A stretch of DNA of 64,000 bases from CAYLNL01 sp964385175 (GTDB lineage: Bacteria; Bacteroidota; Bacteroidia; Flavobacteriales; Flavobacteriaceae). Positions 42,457 through 51,192 of the stretch are shown here, in pieces. The stretch covers positions 62,001 through 126,000 of the forward strand of contig CAYLNL010000006.1 in the NCBI GenBank assembly GCA_964385175.1, read 5' to 3'. Position 1 is the stretch's first letter. Each line of letters starts with the position of its first letter. Below the pieces are notes generated by a model. The model was not told the origin of the DNA, made no database searches, and worked only from the letters and a program-made list of their open reading frames with translations. A program made the position numbers and the translations under genes.

Positions 42457-44094
42457 TTAGCCATAGTTATTTCTTCCATGGCATTTTTTGTATTTAATTC
42501 CACTTCCACAAGGACAAGGTTCATTTCTCCCAATTTTTTTTCTTAAGTTTTCTTGAACCTTTTTAACACCAGAAATTTCTCCGTAATAGTCATTGTCAAA
42601 AAATTGAGCCCAAGTATTGTCTAGTACAATCATATCAGAATCTGGGAATTTTTGAAGTCCTTTTTTTAAATGAAAACCTAAGAAACCTAATTCGTTGTCA
42701 GCTTTATAATATTGACTGTATTTCATTCGTCTTTCTATGTAGTCAATAAATTTTTCGGCATTATTTAAGTATTTAGCAACTACTTCTAAGTCAAAAACAT
42801 TTAAAGCTACTGGGAACTCCGCATATTCCTTGCCTAAAAGAATATGTGTTTGATGAGTAATCGAAGGATAATCATCTAAGACTATTGTTACAACAAAACA
42901 TTTAGTGAGACTTAAATCAAAATCATAATCAGGATTGTCTTTTAATTCAAAAATAAAGTCATTTGGATTACACAAACATTTCGACGCAATCAGACCTTGC
43001 TCATAAGCATCCTTAACAGCCTTTTTGAAATCATTCTGTATTGAATCAAGATTTCCTTTTTTCGATAGAGCAGTTAGCTTTTTAGATTTAACTTGAAAGA
43101 TTATCGCTTTATTATTATGAAACGCTAGAATATCAATATCCGTGACCATTGTACTTTTGGTCTTCTTGATTACTAGATTTTTTAAAGAGTTTGATTTTCC
43201 AAATACTTTTTCAACAATCTTAAGTGTGATTTCTTCTGCAATTTCGCCTCTGTTGTAAAGTGCTTTTGAAGAATACTTTTTATCAAGATTCATCCAATAG
43301 AAAGGTGACTCGTAAATTGCCTCTGATAAATCATACGGAACAGGAATGAACAATTTTCCGTTTGGCAATTTAATTACTGGTTTCTCTGACAATATGTTGA
43401 AATCTCCAATGTCAGAGAAATTTTGATTATGAGGTTTGGTTAGGTCAAGTGTGAAATTTTCGAGAATGCCTGAAAACTCGCTATTTTTTTTAATTATTTC
43501 ATTGGATGTTAAAGTAAAAACATCCAATAACTTAGATTTATAGGTTTCTTCAGAATCGAATTTTAACTTATTTAATTTAGTTTGTTGAACAGTTTTTATT
43601 GAATGATAAAAATCACCTAAAACATCAAGGTTTATTGATTTTTCTTTTTGAAGCCATACTTTATCATGTTTATATTTTTCTGAAACCCATTTGGTGTATT
43701 GGTAGTCGTAAGCACCAGTTCCGGAATAGAACATTGTTTCCTGAAAGAATAAACCATCATTGAAAAAGTCAAAAGGACTCTCGGATGGATTATTAATCAT
43801 TTTTGAAATATTAGGGAAAAAGGTGTAATGAAGTTGCTCCATTAATTTATAAACTTCTTCAAATATTTCTAATTCATCATCATAATCATATGCTTTGTTA
43901 ATATTCCAGTTTTTAATCCATAATCCCATTAGGAATTTAACTTCATTATTATTTAAATGTTCTTGAACGTTTTTCGAAGAAAGTTCGTTGAGCGTACCAC
44001 AGAAATCTCTTAAAACAATAGCAGAAAGGACATAAATAAAATTAAAATTTGAAGTTATTTCGTGAAGCCTTTTTAAAATTTGCTCTTTATTCAT
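42457..44094 (-). CDS. SEC-C motif protein with restriction-endonuclease-like domain
   Basis: 545 residues, AT-rich and accessory in character. The centre (about 313-345) reads TDIDILAF...AIIFQVKSKKL, the D...QxK pattern of NERD/Mrr-type PD-(D/E)xK nucleases with Gln in the acidic position. The C-terminal 25 residues are a SEC-C zinc motif (GRNEPCPCGSGIKYKKCHG). The N-terminal 280 residues are not recognised. Such combinations are common in defence islands, so a nucleic-acid-directed defence or stress role is a reasonable guess but not shown. No partner gene lies beside it. Confidence 0.8.
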   Translation of the reverse strand: MNKEQILKRLHEITSNFNFIYVLSAIVLRDFCGTLNELSSKNVQEHLNNNEVKFLMGLWIKNWNINKAYDYDDELEIFEEVYKLMEQLHYTFFPNISKMINNPSESPFDFFNDGLFFQETMFYSGTGAYDYQYTKWVSEKYKHDKVWLQKEKSINLDVLGDFYHSIKTVQQTKLNKLKFDSEETYKSKLLDVFTLTSNEIIKKNSEFSGILENFTLDLTKPHNQNFSDIGDFNILSEKPVIKLPNGKLFIPVPYDLSEAIYESPFYWMNLDKKYSSKALYNRGEIAEEITLKIVEKVFGKSNSLKNLVIKKTKSTMVTDIDILAFHNNKAIIFQVKSKKLTALSKKGNLDSIQNDFKKAVKDAYEQGLIASKCLCNPNDFIFELKDNPDYDFDLSLTKCFVVTIVLDDYPSITHQTHILLGKEYAEFPVALNVFDLEVVAKYLNNAEKFIDYIERRMKYSQYYKADNELGFLGFHLKKGLQKFPDSDMIVLDNTWAQFFDNDYYGEISGVKKVQENLRKKIGRNEPCPCGSGIKYKKCHGRNNYG

Positions 44095-44547
44095 TCAATT
44101 GTCTGTAGGTTATCAGTAATTAGGGCTAACGGCCAGGCAGATAAGGAGAGTTGCTTATAGGGATGCTACTACCGATTTTACTATAATTCCCGCGTTAAAC
44201 CGTTACGGCAAAAATAAGATAAAAGCCACTACCCGGAATTTTCAGTGCCTCGCTCCGCAAAGTCTCCCGACTTTGCACGATACCATTTCCTCTAACCAGC
44301 GCTGCACATGTGCATACACGTGAGAGGCGCGTGCGCGCGGGTACACGCACACGAGCGGGAAAACCGGCGAGACAAGCCTCCCAACTCGTCATAGAATGCG
44401 CCCGCCATAAGGGGTTTCAAAGCCCGCATAAAAAGTATAATTTTCCAGCCCCTTTCTCTACAAACCCGGTTTTCAACGATTTTCAATTTCCCTTTACCCC
44501 TTCAAACACGCTGTTTCAGAACAGGAAGGGAAGAATTTATCAACAAA
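44095..44547. repeat. island/dcw junction: boundary motif copy 2 and variant-2 repeat copy F
   Basis: Gene-free. Holds the second boundary motif (44128-44160, AACGGCCAGGCAGATAAGG...), a variant-2 GC-rich repeat (about 44250-44395) with the perfect hairpin GCAAAGTC-TCCC-GACTTTGC (44257-44276), an alternating GTGCGCGCGGGTACACGCACACG tract near 44330-44353 and GAGACAAGCCTCC. Unlike other copies it is not followed by a minus-strand gene; the mraZ operator follows. Confidence 0.7.
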
Positions 44548-44587
44548 GTGGTAAAAAGTGAAGATAAGTGGTAGAATGTGGGAAATA
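44548..44587 (+). promoter_or_regulatory. probable MraZ operator: four GTG repeats at 10-bp spacing
   Basis: GTGGTAAAAA, GTGAAGATAA, GTGGTAGAAT and GTGGGAAATA start at 44548, 44558, 44568 and 44578, exactly one helical turn apart, directly upstream of the mraZ -7 box. MraZ is known to bind GTG/TGGGN direct repeats at its own promoter. The third repeat covers the -33 position, so binding should repress the whole dcw operon. Confidence 0.75.
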
Positions 44588-44592
44588 TTTTT

Positions 44593-44600
44593 TATATTTG
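44593..44600 (+). promoter_or_regulatory. -7 promoter element of the dcw operon
   Basis: TATATTTG, perfect TAnnTTTG, 26 bp before the chosen GTG start of mraZ. Confidence 0.65.
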
Positions 44601-44626
44601 ACCCATTAAACCAAGCGCATTGTAAG

Positions 44627-45109
44627 GTGATAAAATTCACAGAAGAATTTGAGTGTAAGGCCGATGACAAAGGGCGCATCATGCTCCCTTCCGTTCTGCG
44701 TACCAAACTGGCGCCCATGCTGCCCGAGGGACTGGTGCTGAAACGCTCCATTTTTGAGCCCTGCCTGGAACTGTACACCCTAAAAGCCTGGGAAAAAGAA
44801 ATGGAGCAGGTAGGCAGCCTCAACCGGTTTATCAAAAAACACAACGATTTTATCCGGCAGTTCACCGCCGGGGTGAGAACGGTGGAAGTAGATGGCAGTG
44901 GCAGGCTCCTCATCCCCAAAAACCTGCTCGCTTTTGCCGGCATTGGCAAAGAAGTAGTGCTTTCGGCAGCCATAGACCGCATAGAAATCTGGGATAAAAA
45001 CAAATACAACCAAACCCTTCAGCAGGGGGCTGGTAATTTCTCTGCCCTGGCAGAAGAGGTGATGGGAAACAAAAGAAAAGAAGACACTAAAACCGATGGC
45101 GTATCATGA
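44627..45109 (+). CDS. mraZ: transcriptional regulator / division-cluster protein MraZ
   Basis: 160 residues from the GTG at 44627 (MIKFTEEFECKADDKGRIMLP). Two SpoVT-AbrB-like MraZ repeats: DDKGRIMLPSVLR and DGSGRLLIPKNLLAFAGI. It forms ring-shaped oligomers that bind the GTG repeats upstream and repress the operon. An in-frame ATG at 44558 exists but would place the promoter and operator inside the gene, so I prefer the GTG. The stop overlaps rsmH by 14 bases. Confidence 0.93.
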   Translation: MIKFTEEFECKADDKGRIMLPSVLRTKLAPMLPEGLVLKRSIFEPCLELYTLKAWEKEMEQVGSLNRFIKKHNDFIRQFTAGVRTVEVDGSGRLLIPKNLLAFAGIGKEVVLSAAIDRIEIWDKNKYNQTLQQGAGNFSALAEEVMGNKRKEDTKTDGVS

Positions 45110-45983
45110 GGCAGTATTGGTAAAAGAAGCGGTAGAGGGGCTCCGGGTAAAAGAAGATGGCATTTATGTGGACATTACGTATGGCGCAGGCGGGCATGCC
45201 CGTGAAATCCTGAAACGGCTGGGTAAAAAAGGAAGGCTTTACGCCTTTGACCAGGACGAAGATGCCTTAAAAAACGCAATAGCCGATGAACGGCTTACGC
45301 TGATACAGGCAAATTTCAGGTTTGTAAAAAACTATACCACGTTCTATGAAATACAACAAGTTGATGGGATTTTGGGCGATTTTGGCGTTTCCTCGCACCA
45401 GTTAGATACCCCGGAGCGAGGCTTTTCCACCCGTTTTGAGGCGCCTTTGGACATGCGGATGAGCCAAAAAAGCGCCCTCTCTGCCCACGAGGTAGTAAAC
45501 AAGTATGAAGAAAGCCGCCTGCAAGACCTGTTTTGGCGTTACGGAGAACTGCGCAATGCCGGCGTCCTCGCCAAAGCCATCCTAACGGCACGCCCCGTTA
45601 AAACCACCCATCAGCTCAACAAAGCGCTGGAACCCTTGCTCCCGGAATTTAAACGGCAAAAAATCCTGGCACAAGTCTATCAGGCCCTGCGGATAGAAGT
45701 AAACCAGGAGTTAGAAGCCATACAAGAGTTCCTGCTGCAAACGCCCAAACTCCTTAAAAAAGGAGGGCGACTATGCCTGCTCAGCTACCATTCGCTGGAA
45801 GATAGGTTGGTAAAACGCTTCATACGGAGCGGCAGGTTTGAGGGCGAAGCTGAAAAAGACCTTTACGGAAACGTGGATGTTCCTTTCAAAAAAGTGGGCG
45901 GATTGATAACTCCTTCCGAAGCAGAGATACAGCAAAATCCACGAGCCCGGAGCGCCCGGCTGCGAATAGCCGAACGATTGTAA
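45096..45983 (+). CDS. rsmH: 16S rRNA (cytosine1402-N4)-methyltransferase
   Basis: 295 residues. SAM-binding ITYGAGGHAREIL near residue 25; QVDGILGDFGVSSHQLD near 88; GGRLCLLSYHSLEDRLVKRF near 230. Methylates N4 of C1402 in the ribosomal decoding centre. Overlaps mraZ, so coupled translation is likely. Second gene of the dcw operon. Confidence 0.97.
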   Translation: MAYHEAVLVKEAVEGLRVKEDGIYVDITYGAGGHAREILKRLGKKGRLYAFDQDEDALKNAIADERLTLIQANFRFVKNYTTFYEIQQVDGILGDFGVSSHQLDTPERGFSTRFEAPLDMRMSQKSALSAHEVVNKYEESRLQDLFWRYGELRNAGVLAKAILTARPVKTTHQLNKALEPLLPEFKRQKILAQVYQALRIEVNQELEAIQEFLLQTPKLLKKGGRLCLLSYHSLEDRLVKRFIRSGRFEGEAEKDLYGNVDVPFKKVGGLITPSEAEIQQNPRARSARLRIAERL

Positions 45984-46144
45984 CCGCCATTTTCAGGCTT
46001 AAAAAAGAAAAAAGTTCTTACGAACATGAATTTAGAAGGTAATAAAAAAAGCATAGCGCCCGTTGCGTTTCTTGCGGTTAAAAAATGGCAACCCGCAAGG
46101 TTCACAAAGAAGTTGTAAAACCCGCCAATAAATAAGAAATAAGG

Positions 46145-46468
46145 ATGAAACAAAACCTCCTCAACATACTCAAAGGCAAATTTCTGGTGAGCCATGACGC
46201 CCTGAAAAACTGGAAATTTATCTTCTTCGCCTCAGCCCTGGCGGTAGTTATGATTGCCAGTTCCCACAGCGCCGATAAAAAAGTATTTGAAATAGACCGC
46301 CTCGGTGAAGAAGTACTGGAGTTGCGAAGCGAATTTGTAGATGTAAGAGCCACCATACAGCAAATGCGGTTAGAAAGCAACATTATGAAACAAGCCGGGG
46401 AAAAAGGACTATTAGCCTCTCAAACACCCCCTAAAAAAATAAAGGTAACCAATAAAACAGCTCCCTAA
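46145..46468 (+). CDS. ftsL: FtsL-like septum protein
   Basis: 107 residues. Basic N-terminus, a single membrane helix (FIFFASALAVVMIAS, about 28-42), then a coiled-coil-like stretch (IDRLGEEVLELRSEFVDVRATIQQMRLES). This bitopic layout in the rsmH-ftsI gap is the Bacteroidota FtsL equivalent that bridges FtsQ and FtsW/FtsI. The 161-bp gap before it also holds a possible 30-codon frame (46026-46118) that I cannot support. Four bases separate it from ftsI. Confidence 0.85.
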   Translation: MKQNLLNILKGKFLVSHDALKNWKFIFFASALAVVMIASSHSADKKVFEIDRLGEEVLELRSEFVDVRATIQQMRLESNIMKQAGEKGLLASQTPPKKIKVTNKTAP

Positions 46469-46471
46469 AAA

Positions 46472-48478
46472 GTGGCTACCACCGAAAAAAACATATTGCA
46501 CCGTCTCTACCTGGCAGCCCTCTTTTTATTCCTGCTGGCGCTGGCGATAGTAGTTCAGCTAATTTCCATCCAGGTAAACCACGGAAAGGAGTACCGCACC
46601 TTAGCCAAAGAACAGACCATTAAAAACTTTACCATTCAACCCAACCGGGGCAACCTCTATGCCGATGATGGCAGCTTGCTGGCTACTTCCGTATCGCGCT
46701 ACAACATTCGCTTCGATGCCCTTGCGCCCACCGAAGCCCACTTCCGGGAAAACCTAAAACCGCTCTGCGACTCCCTTTCCACCCTGTTTGGAAAACCCGC
46801 CGCCGGGTACCGTCAACTATTCACACAAGCCCGGCGCACTAAAAACAGGTATCTGCTCGTAGCCCGTCATTTAGGATATACCGAGTACGCTCGCCTCAGA
46901 AACTTCCCCCTTTTTAACAAAGGAACTTATAAGGGCGGCCTCATCACCGAACAGGAAACCCAGCGGGAACACCCGCTCGGCAGCATAGCTGAGCGAAGCA
47001 TAGGGTATGAGCGTACCGACCCGGATGGCAAGGTAATTACAGCCGGGTTAGAAGGTGCCTTTACAGAATATTTAAGAGGACGGGAAGGAAGGCAACTCAA
47101 ACAAAAAATCGCCCAGGGACAATGGAAACCCATTACCGACCACAATGAAATAGAACCAAAAGATGGTTACGATGTTATTTCCACCATCAATATCAGCATC
47201 CAGGACATAGCCCACCACGCCCTGTTAGAGCAACTGCAAAAATACAAAGCTGCCCACGGCTGCGCCGTAGTAATGGAGGTAGAAAGTGGCGAAGTAAAAG
47301 CCATCTCTAACCTGGGACGCACCGAAGACGGCGATTATTATGAAGACCGGAACTACGCCGTCTGGGAATCGCACGAGCCCGGCTCTACCTTTAAATTGAT
47401 GACCCTCGTAGCGGCGTTAGAAGACAAAGTCATTGATACCGGGGCGGTGGTAAATACCAATGGCGGCATCCTCACCTTCTATAACAAATACAAGGTGCGC
47501 GACTCGCGGCACGGGGGCTATGGTAGAATTTCCCTTTCAAAAGCCTTTGAAGTCTCTTCTAATACCGGCGTAGTGCGAATAGTGGACAGCCTCTACCGCA
47601 AAAACCCCGAAAGATTTGTAAACCGCCTCTACAACATGGGGTTGAATAAAAAATTAGACCTCTCCATTAGCGGCGAAGGAAGCCCTTTCATCCCCCACCC
47701 CAATGATAAACAACACTGGAGCGGTATCTCGTTGCAGTGGATGGCCTATGGCTACGGCGTTTCGCTAACCCCCCTGCAAACCCTTGCCTTTTACAATGCC
47801 ATAGCCAACAACGGCGAATTGGTGAAACCCCGCCTCATTCGCGAGGTAAAAGAATGGAACAAAATTATTTACAAATTCGATAAAGAAGTCCTCAACCCAT
47901 CCGTATGCTCCCAGGAAACCATAGACAAAGTAAAAGCCATGATGAAAAACGTGGTCGCCAAAAAATATGGCACCGGGCATAGCCTCTATTCCCCCGACTT
48001 TTCCATAGCCGGCAAAACCGGCACCGCCCAGAAAGACTACAAAGACAAGAGCAAACTCAACTACATTTCCACCTTTGTAGGCTTTTTCCCCGCCGAGACC
48101 CCTCAATATTCCTGCATTGTAGTGATTCACGAGCCCGACAAAAGCGTGGGCTACTACGGCGCTGATGTATCGGGACCCGTTTTTAAAAGCATCGCCCAAA
48201 AAATATACACCTCTTCTCCCAGCACAACCCTTGTTTACAACTTAGAAAAACCCAACACCCGTGTCCGAAACAATTACCAAAACTACCCGACGAAAGCCCG
48301 ACAAGAATACAATACCGTTCCCAATGTAACCGGCATGAGCGGTATGGACGCCGTTTCCCTCCTGGAAAACCTGGGACTTCGCGTAAAAATAGTGGGAACC
48401 GGCAAAGTAGCCGCCCAATCCATCAAACAGGGAGAAAAAATACAAGCCCGTCAAACCATTGTCCTGCAACTTACATGA
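46472..48478 (+). CDS. ftsI: division-specific peptidoglycan transpeptidase (PBP2B/FtsI) with PASTA domain
   Basis: 668 residues from a GTG start. N-terminal membrane anchor (LYLAALFLFLLALAIVVQL), dimerisation domain, and transpeptidase domain with SxxK (GSTFK, near 304), SxN (SSNTG) and KTGT (GKTGTAQ) motifs. A C-terminal PASTA domain (VPNVTGMSGMDAVSLLENLG) extends it, as in Bacteroidota and Gram-positive FtsI-type PBPs. Cross-links septal peptidoglycan with FtsW. Overlaps murE by 4 bases. Confidence 0.95.
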   Translation: MATTEKNILHRLYLAALFLFLLALAIVVQLISIQVNHGKEYRTLAKEQTIKNFTIQPNRGNLYADDGSLLATSVSRYNIRFDALAPTEAHFRENLKPLCDSLSTLFGKPAAGYRQLFTQARRTKNRYLLVARHLGYTEYARLRNFPLFNKGTYKGGLITEQETQREHPLGSIAERSIGYERTDPDGKVITAGLEGAFTEYLRGREGRQLKQKIAQGQWKPITDHNEIEPKDGYDVISTINISIQDIAHHALLEQLQKYKAAHGCAVVMEVESGEVKAISNLGRTEDGDYYEDRNYAVWESHEPGSTFKLMTLVAALEDKVIDTGAVVNTNGGILTFYNKYKVRDSRHGGYGRISLSKAFEVSSNTGVVRIVDSLYRKNPERFVNRLYNMGLNKKLDLSISGEGSPFIPHPNDKQHWSGISLQWMAYGYGVSLTPLQTLAFYNAIANNGELVKPRLIREVKEWNKIIYKFDKEVLNPSVCSQETIDKVKAMMKNVVAKKYGTGHSLYSPDFSIAGKTGTAQKDYKDKSKLNYISTFVGFFPAETPQYSCIVVIHEPDKSVGYYGADVSGPVFKSIAQKIYTSSPSTTLVYNLEKPNTRVRNNYQNYPTKARQEYNTVPNVTGMSGMDAVSLLENLGLRVKIVGTGKVAAQSIKQGEKIQARQTIVLQLT

Positions 48479-49926
48479 AGCAACTAAAAGACATATTATA
48501 CAAAGTATCCATCCAAACCGTTATCGGCGATACCCATCTTTCTTTTAAAGCGCTTCAGTTCGACTCCCGGAAAATAACTCAAAACGATGTGTTTGTAGCC
48601 CTCAGCGGTACCGCAGCAGACGGGCATCAATTTATCCCCACCGCCATCCGCGCAGGCGCTGTGGCTGTGATTTGCGAAAAAATTCCCGGCACCCTTGCAG
48701 AAGGTGTTACTTACGTGGAAACAACCGATACCCATGCCGCCCTATCCATCATGGCAGCCAACTTTTACGGCAACCCCTCTCAAAATATAAACCTCGTGGG
48801 CATTACCGGCACCAACGGGAAAACAACCGTAGCCACCCTGTTGTACCAGCTGTTCAAAAAAGCAGGCTACAAAGTAGGATTGCTCTCCACCGTGCGAATT
48901 ATGGTAAACGATACCGAATACCCTGCCACCCACACCACCCCCGATTCGCTTACCCTTAACCACTATCTAAAATTGATGGGCGATGCTGGCGCCGAATACT
49001 GCTTTATGGAAGTGAGTTCTCACGGCATCCACCAGAAACGAACCGAAGGATTACAATTCCGGGGAGGAATTTTTACCAATCTTACGCACGACCATTTAGA
49101 CTACCACAGCACTTTTGCCGAATACCGAAACGTAAAAAAATCGTTTTTCGACCAGCTTCCCAAAACCGCCTTCGCCCTCACCAATATAGACGACAAAAAC
49201 GGGGCTGTCATGCTCCAGAACACCCGCGCCCAAAAACACACCTACGCCTTACAATCCTATGCCGATTTCCGGGCGCAGGTATTAGAAAACCAATTCAACG
49301 GCTTACTCCTGAAAATAGAGGGCGAAGAGGTGTGGACCAAGCTCATCGGCAGTTTCAACGCCTACAATTTGATAGCCGTATATGCCGCCGCTCGTTTGCT
49401 GGGCTTGGAAAAATTAGAAATCCTGCAGGCGTTAAGCCAATTAGAAAGTGTGCGCGGCCGGTTCCAGTACATAATCTCGGGCAGGCGCGTTACCGCCATC
49501 GTGGACTACGCCCACACGCCCGATGCGCTGCGAAACGTCCTGCAAACCATCAACAACATCCGCAGCGGCAACGAAACCCTCATTACCGTAGTAGGCTGCG
49601 GGGGCGACCGGGACAAAACCAAACGCCCCATCATGGGTGAAATTGCTTCCGAACTGAGCGATAAAGTCATCTTTACCTCAGACAATCCCCGTTCCGAAGA
49701 CCCCGCGCAAATAGCCAGCGAAATGGAGAAAGGCGTGCCGCCCCAACACTATAAAAAAACCCTTACCGTATTAGACCGGAAACAAGCCATAAAAACCGCC
49801 TGCCAGTTGGCGCAGCCCCAAGACATTATCCTGGTTGCCGGCAAAGGGCATGAAACCTACCAGGAAATAAAAGGCGTAAAAACCGAATTCGACGATATGA
49901 AAATAATAAAAGAAGTATTGACCTAA
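48475..49926 (+). CDS. murE: UDP-MurNAc-L-Ala-D-Glu:meso-diaminopimelate ligase
   Basis: 483 residues. ATP loop GITGTNGKTTVATLL near 107; UDP-MurNAc-binding HTTPDSL; late DNPRSEDP, the DNPR motif linked to meso-diaminopimelate rather than lysine. Adds the third residue of the stem peptide in the cytoplasm. Fits the presence of dapA and asd in the window. Starts inside the ftsI stop overlap. Confidence 0.97.
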   Translation: MKQLKDILYKVSIQTVIGDTHLSFKALQFDSRKITQNDVFVALSGTAADGHQFIPTAIRAGAVAVICEKIPGTLAEGVTYVETTDTHAALSIMAANFYGNPSQNINLVGITGTNGKTTVATLLYQLFKKAGYKVGLLSTVRIMVNDTEYPATHTTPDSLTLNHYLKLMGDAGAEYCFMEVSSHGIHQKRTEGLQFRGGIFTNLTHDHLDYHSTFAEYRNVKKSFFDQLPKTAFALTNIDDKNGAVMLQNTRAQKHTYALQSYADFRAQVLENQFNGLLLKIEGEEVWTKLIGSFNAYNLIAVYAAARLLGLEKLEILQALSQLESVRGRFQYIISGRRVTAIVDYAHTPDALRNVLQTINNIRSGNETLITVVGCGGDRDKTKRPIMGEIASELSDKVIFTSDNPRSEDPAQIASEMEKGVPPQHYKKTLTVLDRKQAIKTACQLAQPQDIILVAGKGHETYQEIKGVKTEFDDMKIIKEVLT

Positions 49927-49951
49927 CCTCTTTGAAGTTATCCTAAAACGT

Positions 49952-51184
49952 ATGCTGTACTATCTGTTTGAATACCTCGAAAAAAAATACCAGCTTCCCG
50001 GAGCCGGGTTGTTCCAGTACATTTCTTTCCGGGCGGCAGCGGCCGTAATTGTATCGCTCGCTATCTCTACTATATACGGAAAACGCATCATCAACTTCCT
50101 CCGTAAAAAACAAGTGGGCGAAACCATCCGCGACCTGGGGCTGGAAGGGCAAAACCAAAAAGCCGGCACCCCTACCATGGGCGGCATCATCATCATCATT
50201 GCCACCCTGATACCCGTGCTGCTCTTTGCCAGATTAGACAACATTTACGTACTCCTTCTCCTCATAACCACGCTTTGGATGGGCGCCATCGGGTTTGTGG
50301 ATGATTACATAAAAATCTTCAAAAAAGACAAGCAGGGACTCAAAGGAAAATTCAAGGTCATGGGGCAGGTAGTCCTGGGGATTATTGTAGGCGCCACCCT
50401 CTATTTTCACCCTGCCGTTACCGTAAAAGAAGAGTTAAAAACCCCTCAATCTGCACAGGTAATCACCACCACCCCGCCCGAAGCCGAATTTGGCGCCGAA
50501 GAAAAATCTACCAAAACCACCATTCCCTTCCTTAAAAACAACGAATTCAGCTATTCCGAGCTAATTGCCTGGACAGGGAAAAATTACGAAAAATACGCCT
50601 GGCTCATCTTTATCCCCATCGTTATCTTCATCATCACCGCCGTATCCAACGCCGCCAACCTTACCGACGGTATAGATGGCCTGGCGGGAGGGTCAGCAGC
50701 CATTGTAGCGCTCACACTGGGGCTTTTCGCCTGGGTTTCCGGCAACATTATCTTTTCAGATTACCTCAACATCATGTACATCCCACGGGTAGGAGAAACC
50801 TCCGTGTATATAGCCGCCTTTGCCGGCGCTTTAGTAGGCTTTTTGTGGTACAACGCCTACCCCGCCCAGGTATTTATGGGCGATACCGGCAGCCTCACCA
50901 TAGGAGGCATTATTGCTGTAATAGCCCTTGCCGTGCGAAAAGAGCTCCTCATCCCCATTTTATGCGGCGTCTTTTTCGCCGAAACCCTCTCCGTAATGCT
51001 GCAGGTGAGCTATTTTAAATACACCAAAAAGAAATACGGCGCCGGCAGGCGCATCTTCCTGATGTCGCCCCTGCACCACCATTTCCAGAAAAAAGGACAG
51101 CACGAAAGCAAAATCGTAGCCCGCTTCTGGATTGTAGGCATTATGCTCGCCATTGTAACAGTAGTAACCCTAAAAATACGGTAA
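49952..51184 (+). CDS. mraY: phospho-N-acetylmuramoyl-pentapeptide transferase
   Basis: 410 residues, about ten membrane helices. Motifs GTPTMGGIIIIIA, FVDDYIKIFKKD, ANLTDGIDGLAGG and the late HHHFQKKG. Makes lipid I from UDP-MurNAc-pentapeptide and undecaprenyl phosphate. A hydrophilic insert (about residues 150-200) lengthens it relative to E. coli MraY, as is usual in Bacteroidota. Confidence 0.97.
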   Translation: MLYYLFEYLEKKYQLPGAGLFQYISFRAAAAVIVSLAISTIYGKRIINFLRKKQVGETIRDLGLEGQNQKAGTPTMGGIIIIIATLIPVLLFARLDNIYVLLLLITTLWMGAIGFVDDYIKIFKKDKQGLKGKFKVMGQVVLGIIVGATLYFHPAVTVKEELKTPQSAQVITTTPPEAEFGAEEKSTKTTIPFLKNNEFSYSELIAWTGKNYEKYAWLIFIPIVIFIITAVSNAANLTDGIDGLAGGSAAIVALTLGLFAWVSGNIIFSDYLNIMYIPRVGETSVYIAAFAGALVGFLWYNAYPAQVFMGDTGSLTIGGIIAVIALAVRKELLIPILCGVFFAETLSVMLQVSYFKYTKKKYGAGRRIFLMSPLHHHFQKKGQHESKIVARFWIVGIMLAIVTVVTLKIR

Positions 51185-51192
51185 ACGAAAAT

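Noticed and set aside
32281..44550. Classical integron with attC sites
   Set aside because: Cassette-like geometry is real, but there is no integrase in the window and the expected RYYYAAC/GTTRRRY core pairs are poor matches, so I report it only as cassette-like.
44558..44626. Upstream ATG start for mraZ
   Set aside because: It would put the GTG-repeat operator and the TATATTTG box inside the gene; the GTG at 44627 gives normal MraZ length.
46026..46118. 30-codon frame between rsmH and ftsL
   Set aside because: Short, low complexity and partly resembles the dispersed TTGCGGTTAAAA repeat module; no support beyond an ATG.
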